DNA from: Pratylenchus scribneri | Taxonomy: Eukaryota; Nematoda; Chromadorea; Rhabditida; Pratylenchidae | Assembly (NCBI GenBank): GCA_030063045.1 | Contig: JAQSEB010000082.1 | Location: 1,860,001-1,924,000, forward strand | DNA length: 64,000 nt | Direction of reading: 5' to 3' | Shown here: one piece after another, positions 1 to 12,142 of the stretch | Layout: every line of letters starts with the position of its first letter | Numbering within the stretch: the stretch's first letter is position 1 | Program-made: the position numbers and the translations under genes | The notes under the pieces: generated by a model | Database searches by the model: none | The model's input: only the letters and a program-made list of their open reading frames with translations | Told to the model about the DNA's origin: nothing

Positions 1-1648
1 TATTACGGGCATTCCCAGCAGAATTTCGTCGATCATTTCGCATTTTGTTGATTCGCTTTTGATCCTTTGACACCATTGTAAAGTTGAAACTTAATTCAAA
101 ATTTTACGCAAACAATTCTTTAATAAAAACTTTCCTTTCTAAAAATAATTGAATTTAATTTTAAGTTTATTAATTTTACTAAAATCTCGAAAAAATGAGT
201 TGAATTTTGCTTTTGGAATTTAATTATTGAATAGTTTTTATTTCTTTTTTTTTAAATTTATTCGAATATTGATTATTAGATTTTAAAATATTTTCGAAAA
301 TAATTGCTTTTAGAATGTGCTAAGTTTATTTTTTTATTTTCGAAATGTTTTTTTTATACTTTTTTCTTTTCCAAAATTCCTTTTTTTATTTCTTATATTT
401 ATTAAATAAATAAAAGCAACACCAACCAAGTTGCAAAAAAATGGCAAAAAAAATTGGGGGAAAGTAAGGAAGGAACTATTAGAGAATGGGAACTATTTTA
501 AACCCTGGAAGGGAAATCCAAAAAAATGGGGCCGTGGACGGCAACGCGTATATGCCGCGGCGTATCAGCCGGGGGCGGTAATACCCCCGGCTGAGGGACG
601 CCTAAACCCAGCAAAGCCGGCGGCGTAGATTACTTTTTCCTTTTTTGGAAGGAAGATATGCGGCTGCTTGGGGCAAATTGTCTATGAGTTGGAATGGAAA
701 AATTTAAGGAAAGAAGGGAAATAGGCAGAAATATCTCTGCTCGTCTAACTCTCATCATTCATCACTCTATTTCTCAATGTTAGAGAGAATGTTGAGCAAG
801 GTGATTTAGGCGAGCAGAGATATTTTGCCTATTTTCCTCCTTTTCTTAAATTTTACACTTCCAACTCATAGACAATTTGCCCCCTTCATATTCATATTAT
901 CAGTACAAAATTAAAGTAAATGTGATTTATCAGTCTTAGTCTCTTAAGACTGCTTAATAATTTGGGAAAAAAGCTGGATTTTGTGGAATTTTGGAAAATA
1001 TCGATTACAAAAGCATTTTTAAATAATTTTTTCATGTTCAATAATCATTTTATTTATTAATTTGAGATAAAGCTGGATTTTGTGGAAATTTTGGATTATT
1101 CATTCCATATGCAATTTTCTAAAATATATTTAATGTTCCAAATGCATTACAATTTCAAATATAACAACGAATCAAGATGGATTTTGTGGAATTTGTAGAA
1201 AATTTCCAAATATTTTCATTCCATATGCATTTTGTGTCGAAGTTTTAGTATTCCATATGCATTTTGTGTCGAAGTTTTAGGATTGCAAAAGCAATTTGAT
1301 TTATCATTAAACCACTTTTCACTTTCATTTTTTGTTATTGTACAATATAGACATTATATTCTTGCTCAATATACCCGATTTACTTATAAAATACATTATC
1401 TAAGCCAAAATTGGGCCAAACCGTTTTTGGTCAAACCGCGGTATATCCCGCGAATCTAAAGGTTTCATGCAAAACCGTTATCATATTCGTGATCCCCGCC
1501 CGATATTACCCCATATACGACTATTTTCGTGAAAATTTTGAAAAATCCGCTCCGCGGTTTACACCGCGGTAACTCGCGCACCGCTTCGCGGATCCCGAAA
1601 TAAACGTGATATTCGTAATCCCCGACCTCGTTTACCCCATATAACACT
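1..1648. repeat. Long direct repeat R, copy 1 (left end cut by window)
   Basis: Bases 1-1648 match 5880-7527 at a constant offset of 5,879; the one difference I noticed is a t/c change near 1247. The repeat holds an AT-rich part, a GC-rich palindrome around 530-625, a MITE (670-883), several copies of a phrase ending in agctggattttgtggaa, and at its right end the Ccgcggtttacaccgcgg hairpin module that recurs in the 7.5-17 kb array. It may extend left of the window. No convincing gene is seen in it; the 65-codon open frame at 431 has no family signal. Confidence 0.93.
670..883. mobile_element. MITE-like inverted-repeat element
   Basis: The first 75 or so bases (starting GGGGCAAATTGTCTATGAG) pair with the last 75 bases read on the other strand. 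The element is flanked by a possible 3-base duplication CTT (667-669 and 884-886). It has no coding capacity. The short duplication could be chance; the inverted repeat itself is clear. A second copy lies at 6549-6762 inside the other direct repeat. Confidence 0.75.
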
Positions 1649-4600
1649 CGTTTATTCAATTTGAAATACTCGGTCAATTTTGATTTGCGCTCTTTTCCAC
1701 TTGCAATTCGATCCAGTTCCCGCTCTGCAGTTGGTTCTTCTTCACCATCTTCGAATACGACTTCAATCTTAAAATTTTTTAATCGCTTTTATCCATTAAC
1801 TTTATTTAGTACCTTATCCGGTTCATGGATGAAGAGTGTTTCGACTTTATGGGATTTGTCAAAGATTTTGTGGCCCCAAATTGCAAGTGCGGCTTCGCTT
1901 GATGTTCGGTATACGCCCAATCTGATTTCTTCGAATTCATCATAATTGACTATTGCCGGGGAATCCTTTTCCTTTTGGACTTTCACAAGAGCCAGATCGC
2001 ATCCTTTTGTAATGTATTTCGTAACATATTTTGCTGTCTGATCTCCCTGTATCCACTCAATATTTATGCTTAATTTAAATAATTTCTATGCATATTTAAT
2101 GATAATTACACTTACTGTGATTTGTATTTTTTGAGTAAATATGGATTATGAGCGACAATGTGCCGGTTGTCTATAATTCTTCCAACGCCGTTTCGATTGG
2201 GAAATTCATAAGTTTCGCCATATAAATGTGGATTCGAAGCTTTTTCTTGTGCATTTGGTGCCGGTGGTCTTCTTCGATATTTGGGATACGATTCGGCGCT
2301 GACATAATCATTATTTGAGAAAGGTTTCGGAAATCGTTTCGAGCATTTGCCATCAACGACGCACGCAGCTGAACAGCGGTGAGACATAAGATTGACTACA
2401 GTGTCGTGATAATCCCTTTGTCGTTGAGCTCTTTTGGAACTTAAAAAATAAAGAATTCGAGAGAAATCCAAAAGCATTAAAGAACCGAGATTTCGATGGA
2501 GGAAGTGATGGAATTTCGGCACAAATATATTTGCTGCACCATTCTTCGGGTGTAAGTTGCATTTCTGGCCAATAAGGCAATTTGAAATAGTTGTTTTCAT
2601 GCGTTTTGAACGTGATGCACATGTGCAGATGTGGTAATCCTCTATAAAATGAGTAAAAATTTTGCATTTTTAATGTATTCCAATAACCTTTTTTGATGTT
2701 CTACTGAAGAAAACCATGCAGCTACTGGGCCGAATATTTCATGTTCAACAATGTCCTTCATTAACTCTTTATGCTTATTGATAAATAATCGAGCGACAAT
2801 GTCAGGGCGGTCTGCCCATGTTTGACCCGGTGCCAGAAGTTTTTTGAATTCAGGTGCCTCGGAATTCATCGTAAAAGTCAACAGAACATGAGGATTTCCA
2901 AAGGCCCGACAAATTGCTTGAGCATCAGCGTAAGCCTTTTGATAGTAGCGACGGGAACCACGAAAAGTTTCTGGGGCGAAGAAAATTTTGCCAAGTTTTG
3001 CTCCTATTCCGATGCCAAAGCGACCTTACAAATGCATTCAAATTAAAATAATTTGGCAACAATAAATCACCATTATTGATTTTATTCTGAACAGCCTGAA
3101 TGAGAACTGCTGGAAGAATTGTCTTCAAATTCGCTTGTGCATTTTTGATTGCAGATGCTTCATTTGCCTCAATTCGGTTATAAATTGTCAACACATAAAT
3201 TTGCGCCATCCATAATGCCCACCATAGCCAGTGATAATTGATCCAATCGCCTCGAATTTGGAATAGATATCGATAGAATTGTCGCATTGAAACAAATTTA
3301 TGAGCGCCATGTTGTTTCTTAAAATAAGAATACATTTAAAAGTAATTGCATTTGGATCTGGCAACCTTGAAACGACTGGATGGATTGCAATCAGTGACTT
3401 CACCGTCAGCTTCATTTTCAATATTTTCTTCATCAGAATCATCTCTCGGGTGAATAATCGGGTCAGGCGCGGATTCAGTTTGGATGGTTTGCTCTTCTTC
3501 TTCGTCTCCAGGATGATCAATTAGGTCAAGTGCATCTTCTTCTGGTTCTTCATCGTCAGAAAATTCTTCATAAACTAATGATTCATTTTGCTTTTGGATT
3601 GCTGGTTTTTGCTTGTCAGGCTTCACTTTTGCTAATGGAATTTGTCGTTCATATGTTCTTTGGCCATAAGGGAATAGAAGTGGGAAAAGTGCTGCATCAA
3701 TGTTAGGGTCAAACGGGGCAAAGTCGACTGAACGTCCATCTTTCCCAGTGAGCAAAACACCTCTTTCCTTCGGTGGTCCTTTGTCGACATCCTCATCAAA
3801 ATGAACCTAATTAAATTAATGAAAGATGAAAATGAGAGTGAAATTGCGAACTGTGGCACATTGCATTAATCCCTCATTTGTTGGAAGAAGCAAGCGATGG
3901 TCATGGATTCCTTGGTCGATGTTTGCACCTTCTTCGACTGCCTTTCGCTTATTCATAAGTGTCATTCGGAACTGAGGCATCTCAATGCCAATTTGGTCGC
4001 AATATTTTTTCCTTTCATCATAGAATTCGGCGCATTTTTTATAGGCAGCCGCCAAGACATGGTCTCGGTCGAGCATTCGATGAAGAGTGGCAATAATTTC
4101 AGGCTAATAATTAAAATTATATAGAATATTGTATGCATTTGTTACCTTCAATTTGCTTTTCTCTTCCAATTGTGCAATTCTTTCTTGGATGGCATCATCT
4201 GGGGTGATTGTATAGCACTGTCCCCATTTTCTTTTGAATTTGTCTTTATTGCCAGAATGTTGTTGTGGGAAATGCAGATCCGACAGTCGATATTTAATGT
4301 TTCCATTGACTTTGGCCACTTGCATACCAAAGGGGACGGTTTCCTTAAAATGGAAATAAAATACGGAAATGAAATGCATTTGGAACCTTCTCTAAAACTA
4401 ATGTGCCGAAGGACATTTCGCAATTGTACCGCCAGACATTTTTCAAAAAATTCTCAGTATTTCGTTCATTAAATCGAGCATCCTTAAGGGCCTCCAATTC
4501 AGGTGGTTGCATTTGTAATTTTTCAAGATAAGATGAGAGATCAACGGCGCCTTTATTGCAACATTTGACCCAATCCAATTCATGTGAGAGTCCAAGAGAG

Positions 4601-5840
4601 CCGCCGCAACTTGAATGAGGACATTTTTCAACCTTAATTGAGACATTACCAAAGCAAATTTTTATTATATTTTACAATTGCTGCCGAGTCATAATAATCC
4701 GGAAAGTGATCAGCTTCCAAGGCAGCACAACCAACACCCTTATGTTGTTGATGGCGACAATTTTTTGTAATCTTAGCAAATGAATCATCGGGTGTTTGTG
4801 GCAAATCAGTGTAGCGGTTTGGTGCTTTTGTCGTGCGGACAGAACGCCTCAATGGTAAATCCGGAACTCGGAATTGGACTTCATTTAATTGTTCGGCAAT
4901 TTCTTCAGCTTCTTTTTCTCTTTGTTTCTCGGCTAGTAATATAGTTGCGGCATTTTCAATTGGTTCAATGGCTTAAAAATATTAAATTACGAATTAAATA
5001 GAGAAAAAAATGCACATTCAATGCTGCTTGTAGACATTGCAGAAGCAGGGCGGGAAGTTTGTCCATCCGATTTTCTTGGTCTCCCCGCACCCTTCCTGGC
5101 ACCTCCCCCATGTTTTGGTGGTCTACCGCGCCTTTTAGGTGTTTCATCAACTTTAAAAAATGAAAATTAACGATTCCAAAAGCATAGATTCACCAGCCAT
5201 ATTTTCTGATTCATCAACCGAGACCAATGCACTCTCCGAAGTTGTTTGCGAAGTAAAGCCAGGCGGGACAGAGTCAAAGCCAGGCGGTGGTCCAATAGGC
5301 ACTATAAGAGATCGATAAATTCAACAAAAAAATAAAAAAAAACAATCCAAATCCATTGATTCATTTGCAAATGACATGAAACCCGAACGCGCAAATTTGC
5401 TTGTTGGGAAGAGTTCATCAGGATTTGGCCGTTTCCGTTGGGCTAATTATTATAAATTATATTCATAAATAGTGAAAATAATTTTACAAATTGAGCCTCC
5501 AGAAGCATTGAGATCGAGATTCCCGAGCACAGATGAGAAGGAAGCATTGAAGTCCCGTGCCGCAAAAACAGGAGTACCTGTTCTAAAAGAAGAAGAGGAA
5601 CCGACCTGCTCGTCTTGAAGAAGACGCACTGACACAGTATTCTCTGCTGTCGAACTCGCTGGCTCATCTTGAATTACAAATGCAGAATAAAATTGAGAAA
5701 ATAAATTACTGGGATTGGTTGATTGTACATTTGTGCTGGTTGCCGATGATGAAGTCGTCGCTGTGCCGGTCGCAGTAACAGCCGGAGGCTGCTGGCCTTG
5801 AAGAAGGCCCTTTGAGCCGGTCGCAGGAGTTGTTGCATCA
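1649..5840 (-). pseudogene. Helitron Rep (HUH nuclease) gene fragment, helicase absent
   Basis: Reads right to left as a multi-exon gene. In order: a Ser/Thr-rich start, an AT-hook stretch near 5060-5150 (RGRPPK and GAGRPRK), Cys/His-containing N-terminal modules, a Helitron N-terminal domain (FLKNVWRYNCEMSFGTL near 4400-4450), an acidic linker (3450-3600), then the Rep domain. The HUH motif GLPHLHM lies near 2620-2645, and the two-tyrosine motif AKYVTKYITKG near 2000-2060, followed by a region ending KSKLTEYF just before the junction. Introns are short (for example about 53 bases near 2440) and keep frame, but an apparent +1 shift lies near 3020-3030. Known Helitron proteins continue into a PIF1-like helicase; here the coding sequence runs into repeat R at 1648 and no helicase follows. 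The right end also stops at a repeat junction, with the first visible exon starting at a splice acceptor near 5840. Rolling-circle transposition nuclease by family; this copy is incomplete. Confidence 0.85.
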
Positions 5841-5879
5841 GCTTATTAAAAAACTAATTTAAATAAAAAATATCAAAAT

Positions 5880-7527
5880 TATTACGGGCATTCCCAGCAG
5901 AATTTCGTCGATCATTTCGCATTTTGTTGATTCGCTTTTGATCCTTTGACACCATTGTAAAGTTGAAACTTAATTCAAAATTTTACGCAAACAATTCTTT
6001 AATAAAAACTTTCCTTTCTAAAAATAATTGAATTTAATTTTAAGTTTATTAATTTTACTAAAATCTCGAAAAAATGAGTTGAATTTTGCTTTTGGAATTT
6101 AATTATTGAATAGTTTTTATTTCTTTTTTTTTAAATTTATTCGAATATTGATTATTAGATTTTAAAATATTTTCGAAAATAATTGCTTTTAGAATGTGCT
6201 AAGTTTATTTTTTTATTTTCGAAATGTTTTTTTTATACTTTTTTCTTTTCCAAAATTCCTTTTTTTATTTCTTATATTTATTAAATAAATAAAAGCAACA
6301 CCAACCAAGTTGCAAAAAAATGGCAAAAAAAATTGGGGGAAAGTAAGGAAGGAACTATTAGAGAATGGGAACTATTTTAAACCCTGGAAGGGAAATCCAA
6401 AAAAATGGGGCCGTGGACGGCAACGCGTATATGCCGCGGCGTATCAGCCGGGGGCGGTAATACCCCCGGCTGAGGGACGCCTAAACCCAGCAAAGCCGGC
6501 GGCGTAGATTACTTTTTCCTTTTTTGGAAGGAAGATATGCGGCTGCTTGGGGCAAATTGTCTATGAGTTGGAATGGAAAAATTTAAGGAAAGAAGGGAAA
6601 TAGGCAGAAATATCTCTGCTCGTCTAACTCTCATCATTCATCACTCTATTTCTCAATGTTAGAGAGAATGTTGAGCAAGGTGATTTAGGCGAGCAGAGAT
6701 ATTTTGCCTATTTTCCTCCTTTTCTTAAATTTTACACTTCCAACTCATAGACAATTTGCCCCCTTCATATTCATATTATCAGTACAAAATTAAAGTAAAT
6801 GTGATTTATCAGTCTTAGTCTCTTAAGACTGCTTAATAATTTGGGAAAAAAGCTGGATTTTGTGGAATTTTGGAAAATATCGATTACAAAAGCATTTTTA
6901 AATAATTTTTTCATGTTCAATAATCATTTTATTTATTAATTTGAGATAAAGCTGGATTTTGTGGAAATTTTGGATTATTCATTCCATATGCAATTTTCTA
7001 AAATATATTTAATGTTCCAAATGCATTACAATTTCAAATATAACAACGAATCAAGATGGATTTTGTGGAATTTGTAGAAAATTTCCAAATATTTTCATTC
7101 CATATGCATTTTGTGTCGAAGTTTTAGCATTCCATATGCATTTTGTGTCGAAGTTTTAGGATTGCAAAAGCAATTTGATTTATCATTAAACCACTTTTCA
7201 CTTTCATTTTTTGTTATTGTACAATATAGACATTATATTCTTGCTCAATATACCCGATTTACTTATAAAATACATTATCTAAGCCAAAATTGGGCCAAAC
7301 CGTTTTTGGTCAAACCGCGGTATATCCCGCGAATCTAAAGGTTTCATGCAAAACCGTTATCATATTCGTGATCCCCGCCCGATATTACCCCATATACGAC
7401 TATTTTCGTGAAAATTTTGAAAAATCCGCTCCGCGGTTTACACCGCGGTAACTCGCGCACCGCTTCGCGGATCCCGAAATAAACGTGATATTCGTAATCC
7501 CCGACCTCGTTTACCCCATATAACACT
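5880..7527. repeat. Long direct repeat R, copy 2
   Basis: Near-perfect copy of 1-1648 in the same orientation. Copy 1 continues into the Helitron Rep fragment; copy 2 instead continues smoothly into the GC-rich array through a repeat of the same Ccgcgg hairpin module. Together the two copies bracket the 4,231-base Rep fragment. Confidence 0.93.
6549..6762. mobile_element. MITE-like inverted-repeat element, second copy
   Basis: Same element as 670-883, carried inside the second direct repeat. Its presence in both copies at the same place shows the MITE was there before the repeat was duplicated. Confidence 0.75.
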
Positions 7528-7888
7528 ATTTTTGTGAAAATTTTGAAAAATCCGCTCCGCGGTTTACACCGCGGTAACTCGCGCACCGCTTCGCGGATCT
7601 CGAAAAAATTTCGATATTCGGGATCCCCGACCTCGATTACCCATTCTCCAGTGCTTATCTCGAAAAAAAATTTTTGAAAAGAGAAGGGTCCCCCCTTTGG
7701 GTCTCAAAAAAACCGTTTTCCGCGCGGAGCTCCGCGCGGAGTAAAGTTGGAAAAAAGTTTGAAGTTTTCTACAAACCGCAACCTGGTCGCCCACAGATCG
7801 AGACCAAATTTGCAGTATACGGACACCTGTGAAGTCTTAAACTTGAAAGAATTTGTTGGAACCCCGACCTTATTTTCTTATAATAATA

Positions 7889-10010
7889 ACTAGCCCCTGC
7901 GGGGCTCTCTTGCCTTGAGATATGTGGTTCTGTACTTGAGACACTTCGTTTTTGGAATCCCTGCGGGATTTCACTGAGTCTAGCCTTCTTTAGACTATTT
8001 GAGTGACTCGGAGGGAATTGATCTATTTTCGCAGGGGTTATCTCCATCTTCGCCCCTTCGGGGCTTAGGGGGGGTTATCTCCACGTTCGCCCCTTCGGGG
8101 CTCAGGGGGGTTATCTCCATCTTCGCCCCTTCGGGGCTCAGGGGGGTTATCTCCATCTTCGCCCCTTCGGGGCTCAGGGGGGTTATCTTCATCTTCGCCC
8201 CTTCGGGGCTCAGAGGGTGGCCTTCGGCCCCTTTCGCCACCTTAATCCCATCATTTTGATCCTTAATCCCTCTTTATCCTTCTATATCCGGCTTAATCAC
8301 ACGCACTGCCAAGCCTGCTATTTCCATCTTCGCCCCTTCGGGGCTCAGGGGGTGGCCTTCGGCCCCTTTCCCCACCTTAATCCCATCATTTTGACCTTAA
8401 TCCCCCTTAATCCCCCTTTATCCGGCTATATCCAGCCCAGCTACCGGGCCTCCGGCCCGGCCCACGTGCCTTCGGCACGCTTCCCCCCTCACTTCCGACC
8501 CATTTCCCGCCTTAATCCCATCATTTTTACCCTTAATCCCCCTATATCCGGCTATATCCCGATCACCTACCGGGCCTCCGGCCCGGCCCACGTGCCTTCG
8601 GCATGCTTCCCCTTCACTTCCGATCCATTTCCCACCTTAATCCCACCATTTTGATACTTAATCCGCCTTAATCCCCCTATATCCGGCTTAATCTCGCGCA
8701 CCTTTAGGTTTCGTTCAAAACGGATATGATATTCGTGATCCCCGACCTAGATTACCCCATAAATGACTATTTTTGTGAAAATTTTAAAAAATCCGCTCCG
8801 CGGTTTGAACCGCGGTAACTCGCGCACCGCTTCGCGGATTTCGAAAAAATTTCGATATTCGGAATCCCCGACCTCGATTACCCATTCCTATGAACTTATC
8901 TCGAAAAAAATTTTTTGAAAAGTGCTTGGTCCCCCCTATGGGTACCAAAAAAACCGTTTTCCGCGCGGAGCTCCGCGCGGAGTGAAAATTTTGAAAAACT
9001 GGAAGTTTTCCCACAATCTCCATAAGGTCAAGATATGGTTTGCACCAAACCGCTTGTCGATACGACCATTTTGAAGAGAGATAATTGAAAGAATTCCCGC
9101 GTCTACCCACCTTATTTTCTAGTAATAATAACTAGCCCCTGCGGGGCTCTTTTGCCTTGAGATATGTGGATCTATGTTTGGGACACTTCGTTTTTGGAAT
9201 CCCTGCGGGATTTCACTGAGTCTAGGTGATTTTGGAGGAAATCAGAGCTTAATCCGGCTTAATCCCCCTTTATCCCTCTATATCCGGCTTAATCCCACGC
9301 ACTGCCAAGCCTGCTATTTCCATCTTCGCCCCTTCGGGGCTCAGGGGGTGGCCTTCGGCCCCTTTCCCCACCTTAATCCCATCATTTTTACCCTTAATCC
9401 CCCTTTATCCCTCTATATCCGGCTTAATCCCACGCACTGCCAAGCCTGCTATTTCCATCTTCGCCCCTTCGGGGCTCAGGGGGTGGCCTTCGGCCCCTTT
9501 CCCCACCTTAATCCCATCATTTTGAACCTTAATCCCTCTTAATCCCCCTTTATCCGGCTATATCCCGCGCAGCTTTGGGTTTCGTGCAAAACGGATATGA
9601 TATTCGGCTTCGCCGACCCCGATTACCCCATAAACCACTATTTTTAAGTTGAAATTGAAGAAAAAAATTTTTCCGCTCCGCGGTTTGCACCGCGGTAACT
9701 CGCGCACCGCTTCGCGGATCACGAAATAAACTTGATATTCGTGATCCCCGACCTCGATTACCCATTCCCCAGTGTTTATCTCGAAAAAAATTTTTTGAAA
9801 AGAGAAGGGTCCCCCCTTTGGGTCTCAAAAAAACCGTTTTCCGCGCGGAGCTCCGCGCGGAATGAAAATTTTGAAAAACTGGAAGTTTTCCCACAATCTC
9901 CATAAGGTCAAGATATGGTTTGCACCAAACCGCTTGTCGATACGACCATTTTGAAAAGAGTTATTGAAAAGAGAAGCCGCGTCTACCCACCTTATTTTCT
10001 AGTAATAATA
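7889..10010. repeat. Higher-order repeat dimer, unit 1 (2,122 bp)
   Basis: Two monomers of 1,242 and 880 bases. Nearly identical to the next unit; it lacks one 10-base phrase (cttaatcccc) near 8540 that unit 2 has, which accounts for the 2,122 versus 2,132 length difference. Confidence 0.88.
9132..9225. repeat. Double-hairpin element bounded by CTAG (representative of about 8)
   Basis: About 94 bases that start ctagcccctgcggggct and end atccctgcgggat-ttcactgagt-ctag. The two hairpins have TGC loops. The same block begins at about 7890, 10012, 11264, 12144, 13396 and 15574, with a variant at 14410. The right end (hairpin, about ten bases, CTAG) resembles a canonical Helitron 3' end, but the following base is not the T expected for Helitron insertion. 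Confidence 0.6.
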
Positions 10011-12142
10011 ACTAGCCCCTGCGGGGCTCTCTTGCCTTGAGATATGTGGTTCTGTACTTGAGACACTTCGTTTTTGGAATCCCTGCGGGATTTCACTGAG
10101 TCTAGCCTTCTTTAGACTATTTGAGTGACTCGGAGGGAATTGATCTATTTTCGCAGGGGTTATCTCCATCTTCGCCCCTTCGGGGCTTAGGGGGGGTTAT
10201 CTCCACGTTCGCCCCTTCGGGGCTCAGGGGGGTTATCTCCATCTTCGCCCCTTCGGGGCTCAGGGGGGTTATCTCCATCTTCGCCCCTTCGGGGCTCAGG
10301 GGGGTTATCTTCATCTTCGCCCCTTCGGGGCTCAGAGGGTGGCCTTCGGCCCCTTTCGCCACCTTAATCCCATCATTTTGATCCTTAATCCCTCTTTATC
10401 CTTCTATATCCGGCTTAATCACACGCACTGCCAAGCCTGCTATTTCCATCTTCGCCCCTTCGGGGCTCAGGGGGTGGCCTTCGGCCCCTTTCCCCACCTT
10501 AATCCCATCATTTTGACCTTAATCCCCCTTAATCCCCCTTTATCCGGCTATATCCAGCCCAGCTACCGGGCCTCCGGCCCGGCCCACGTGCCTTCGGCAC
10601 GCTTCCCCCCTCACTTCCGACCCATTTCCCGCCTTAATCCCATCATTTTTACCCTTAATCCCCCTTAATCCCCCTATATCCGGCTATATCCCGATCACCT
10701 ACCGGGCCTCCGGCCCGGCCCACGTGCCTTCGGCATGCTTCCCCTTCACTTCCGATCCATTTCCCACCTTAATCCCACCATTTTGATACTTAATCCGCCT
10801 TAATCCCCCTATATCCGGCTTAATCTCGCGCACCTTTAGGTTTCGTTCAAAACGGATATGATATTCGTGATCCCCGACCTAGATTACCCCATAAATGACT
10901 ATTTTTGCGAAAATTTTGAAAAAACCGCTCCGCGGTTTACACCGCGGTAACTCGCGCACCGCTTCGCGGATCTCGAAAAAATTTCGATATTCGGGATCCC
11001 CGACCTCGACTACCCACTCCCCAGTCTTTATCTCGAAAAAAATTTTTTGAAAAGTGCTTGGTCCCCCCTATGGGTACCAAAAAAACCGTTTTCCGCGCGG
11101 AGCTCCGCGCGGAGTGAAAATTTTGAAAAACTGGAAGTTTTCCCACAATCTCCATAAGGTCAAGATATGGTTTGCACCAAACCGCTTGTCGATACGACCA
11201 TTTTGAAGAGAGATAATTGAAAGAATTCCCGCGTCTACCCACCTTATTTTCTAGTAATAATAACTAGCCCCTGCGGGGCTCTTTTGCCTTGAGATATGTG
11301 GATCTATGTTTGGGACACTTCGTTTTTGGAATCCCTGCGGGATTTCACTGAGTCTAGGTGATTTTGGAGGAAATCAGAGCTTAATCCGGCTTAATCCCCC
11401 TTTATCCCTCTATATCCGGCTTAATCCCACGCACTGCCAAGCCTGCTATTTCCATCTTCGCCCCTTCGGGGCTCAGGGGGTGGCCTTCGGCCCCTTTCCC
11501 CACCTTAATCCCATCATTTTTACCCTTAATCCCCCTTTATCCCTCTATATCCGGCTTAATCCCACGCACTGCCAAGCCTGCTATTTCCATCTTCGCCCCT
11601 TCGGGGCTCAGGGGGTGGCCTTCGGCCCCTTTCCCCACCTTAATCCCATCATTTTGAACCTTAATCCCTCTTAATCCCCCTTTATCCGGCTATATCCCGC
11701 GCAGCTTTGGGTTTCGTGCAAAACGGATATGATATTCGGCTTCGCCGACCCCGATTACCCCATAAACCACTATTTTTAAGTTGAAATTGAAGAAAAAAAT
11801 TTTTCCGCTCCGCGGTTTGCACCGCGGTAACTCGCGCACCGCTTCGCGGATCACGAAATAAACTTGATATTCGTGATCCCCGACCTCGATTACCCATTCC
11901 CCAGTGTTTATCTCGAAAAAAATTTTTTGAAAAGAGAAGGGTCCCCCCTTTGGGTCTCAAAAAAACCGTTTTCCGCGCGGAGCTCCGCGCGGAATGAAAA
12001 TTTTGAAAAACTGGAAGTTTTCCCACAATCTCCATAAGGTCAAGATATGGTTTGCACCAAACCGCTTGTCGATACGACCATTTTGAAAAGAGTTATTGAA
12101 AAGAGAAGCCGCGTCTACCCACCTTATTTTCTAGTAATAATA
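10011..12142. repeat. Higher-order repeat dimer, unit 2 (2,132 bp)
   Basis: Two monomers of 1,252 and 880 bases. Closely matches units 1 and 3 over its length, so the duplication is recent or the copies are being homogenised. Confidence 0.88.

Noticed and set aside
431..628. 65-codon open frame in repeat R (and its copy at 6310)
   Set aside because: Crosses a GC-rich palindrome, has no family motif, and both copies are identical only because R is duplicated.
1649..7527. An LTR retrotransposon (long direct repeats around an internal coding region)
   Set aside because: The internal gene is a Helitron Rep, not gag-pol; no primer binding site, polypurine tract or TG...CA ends were seen.
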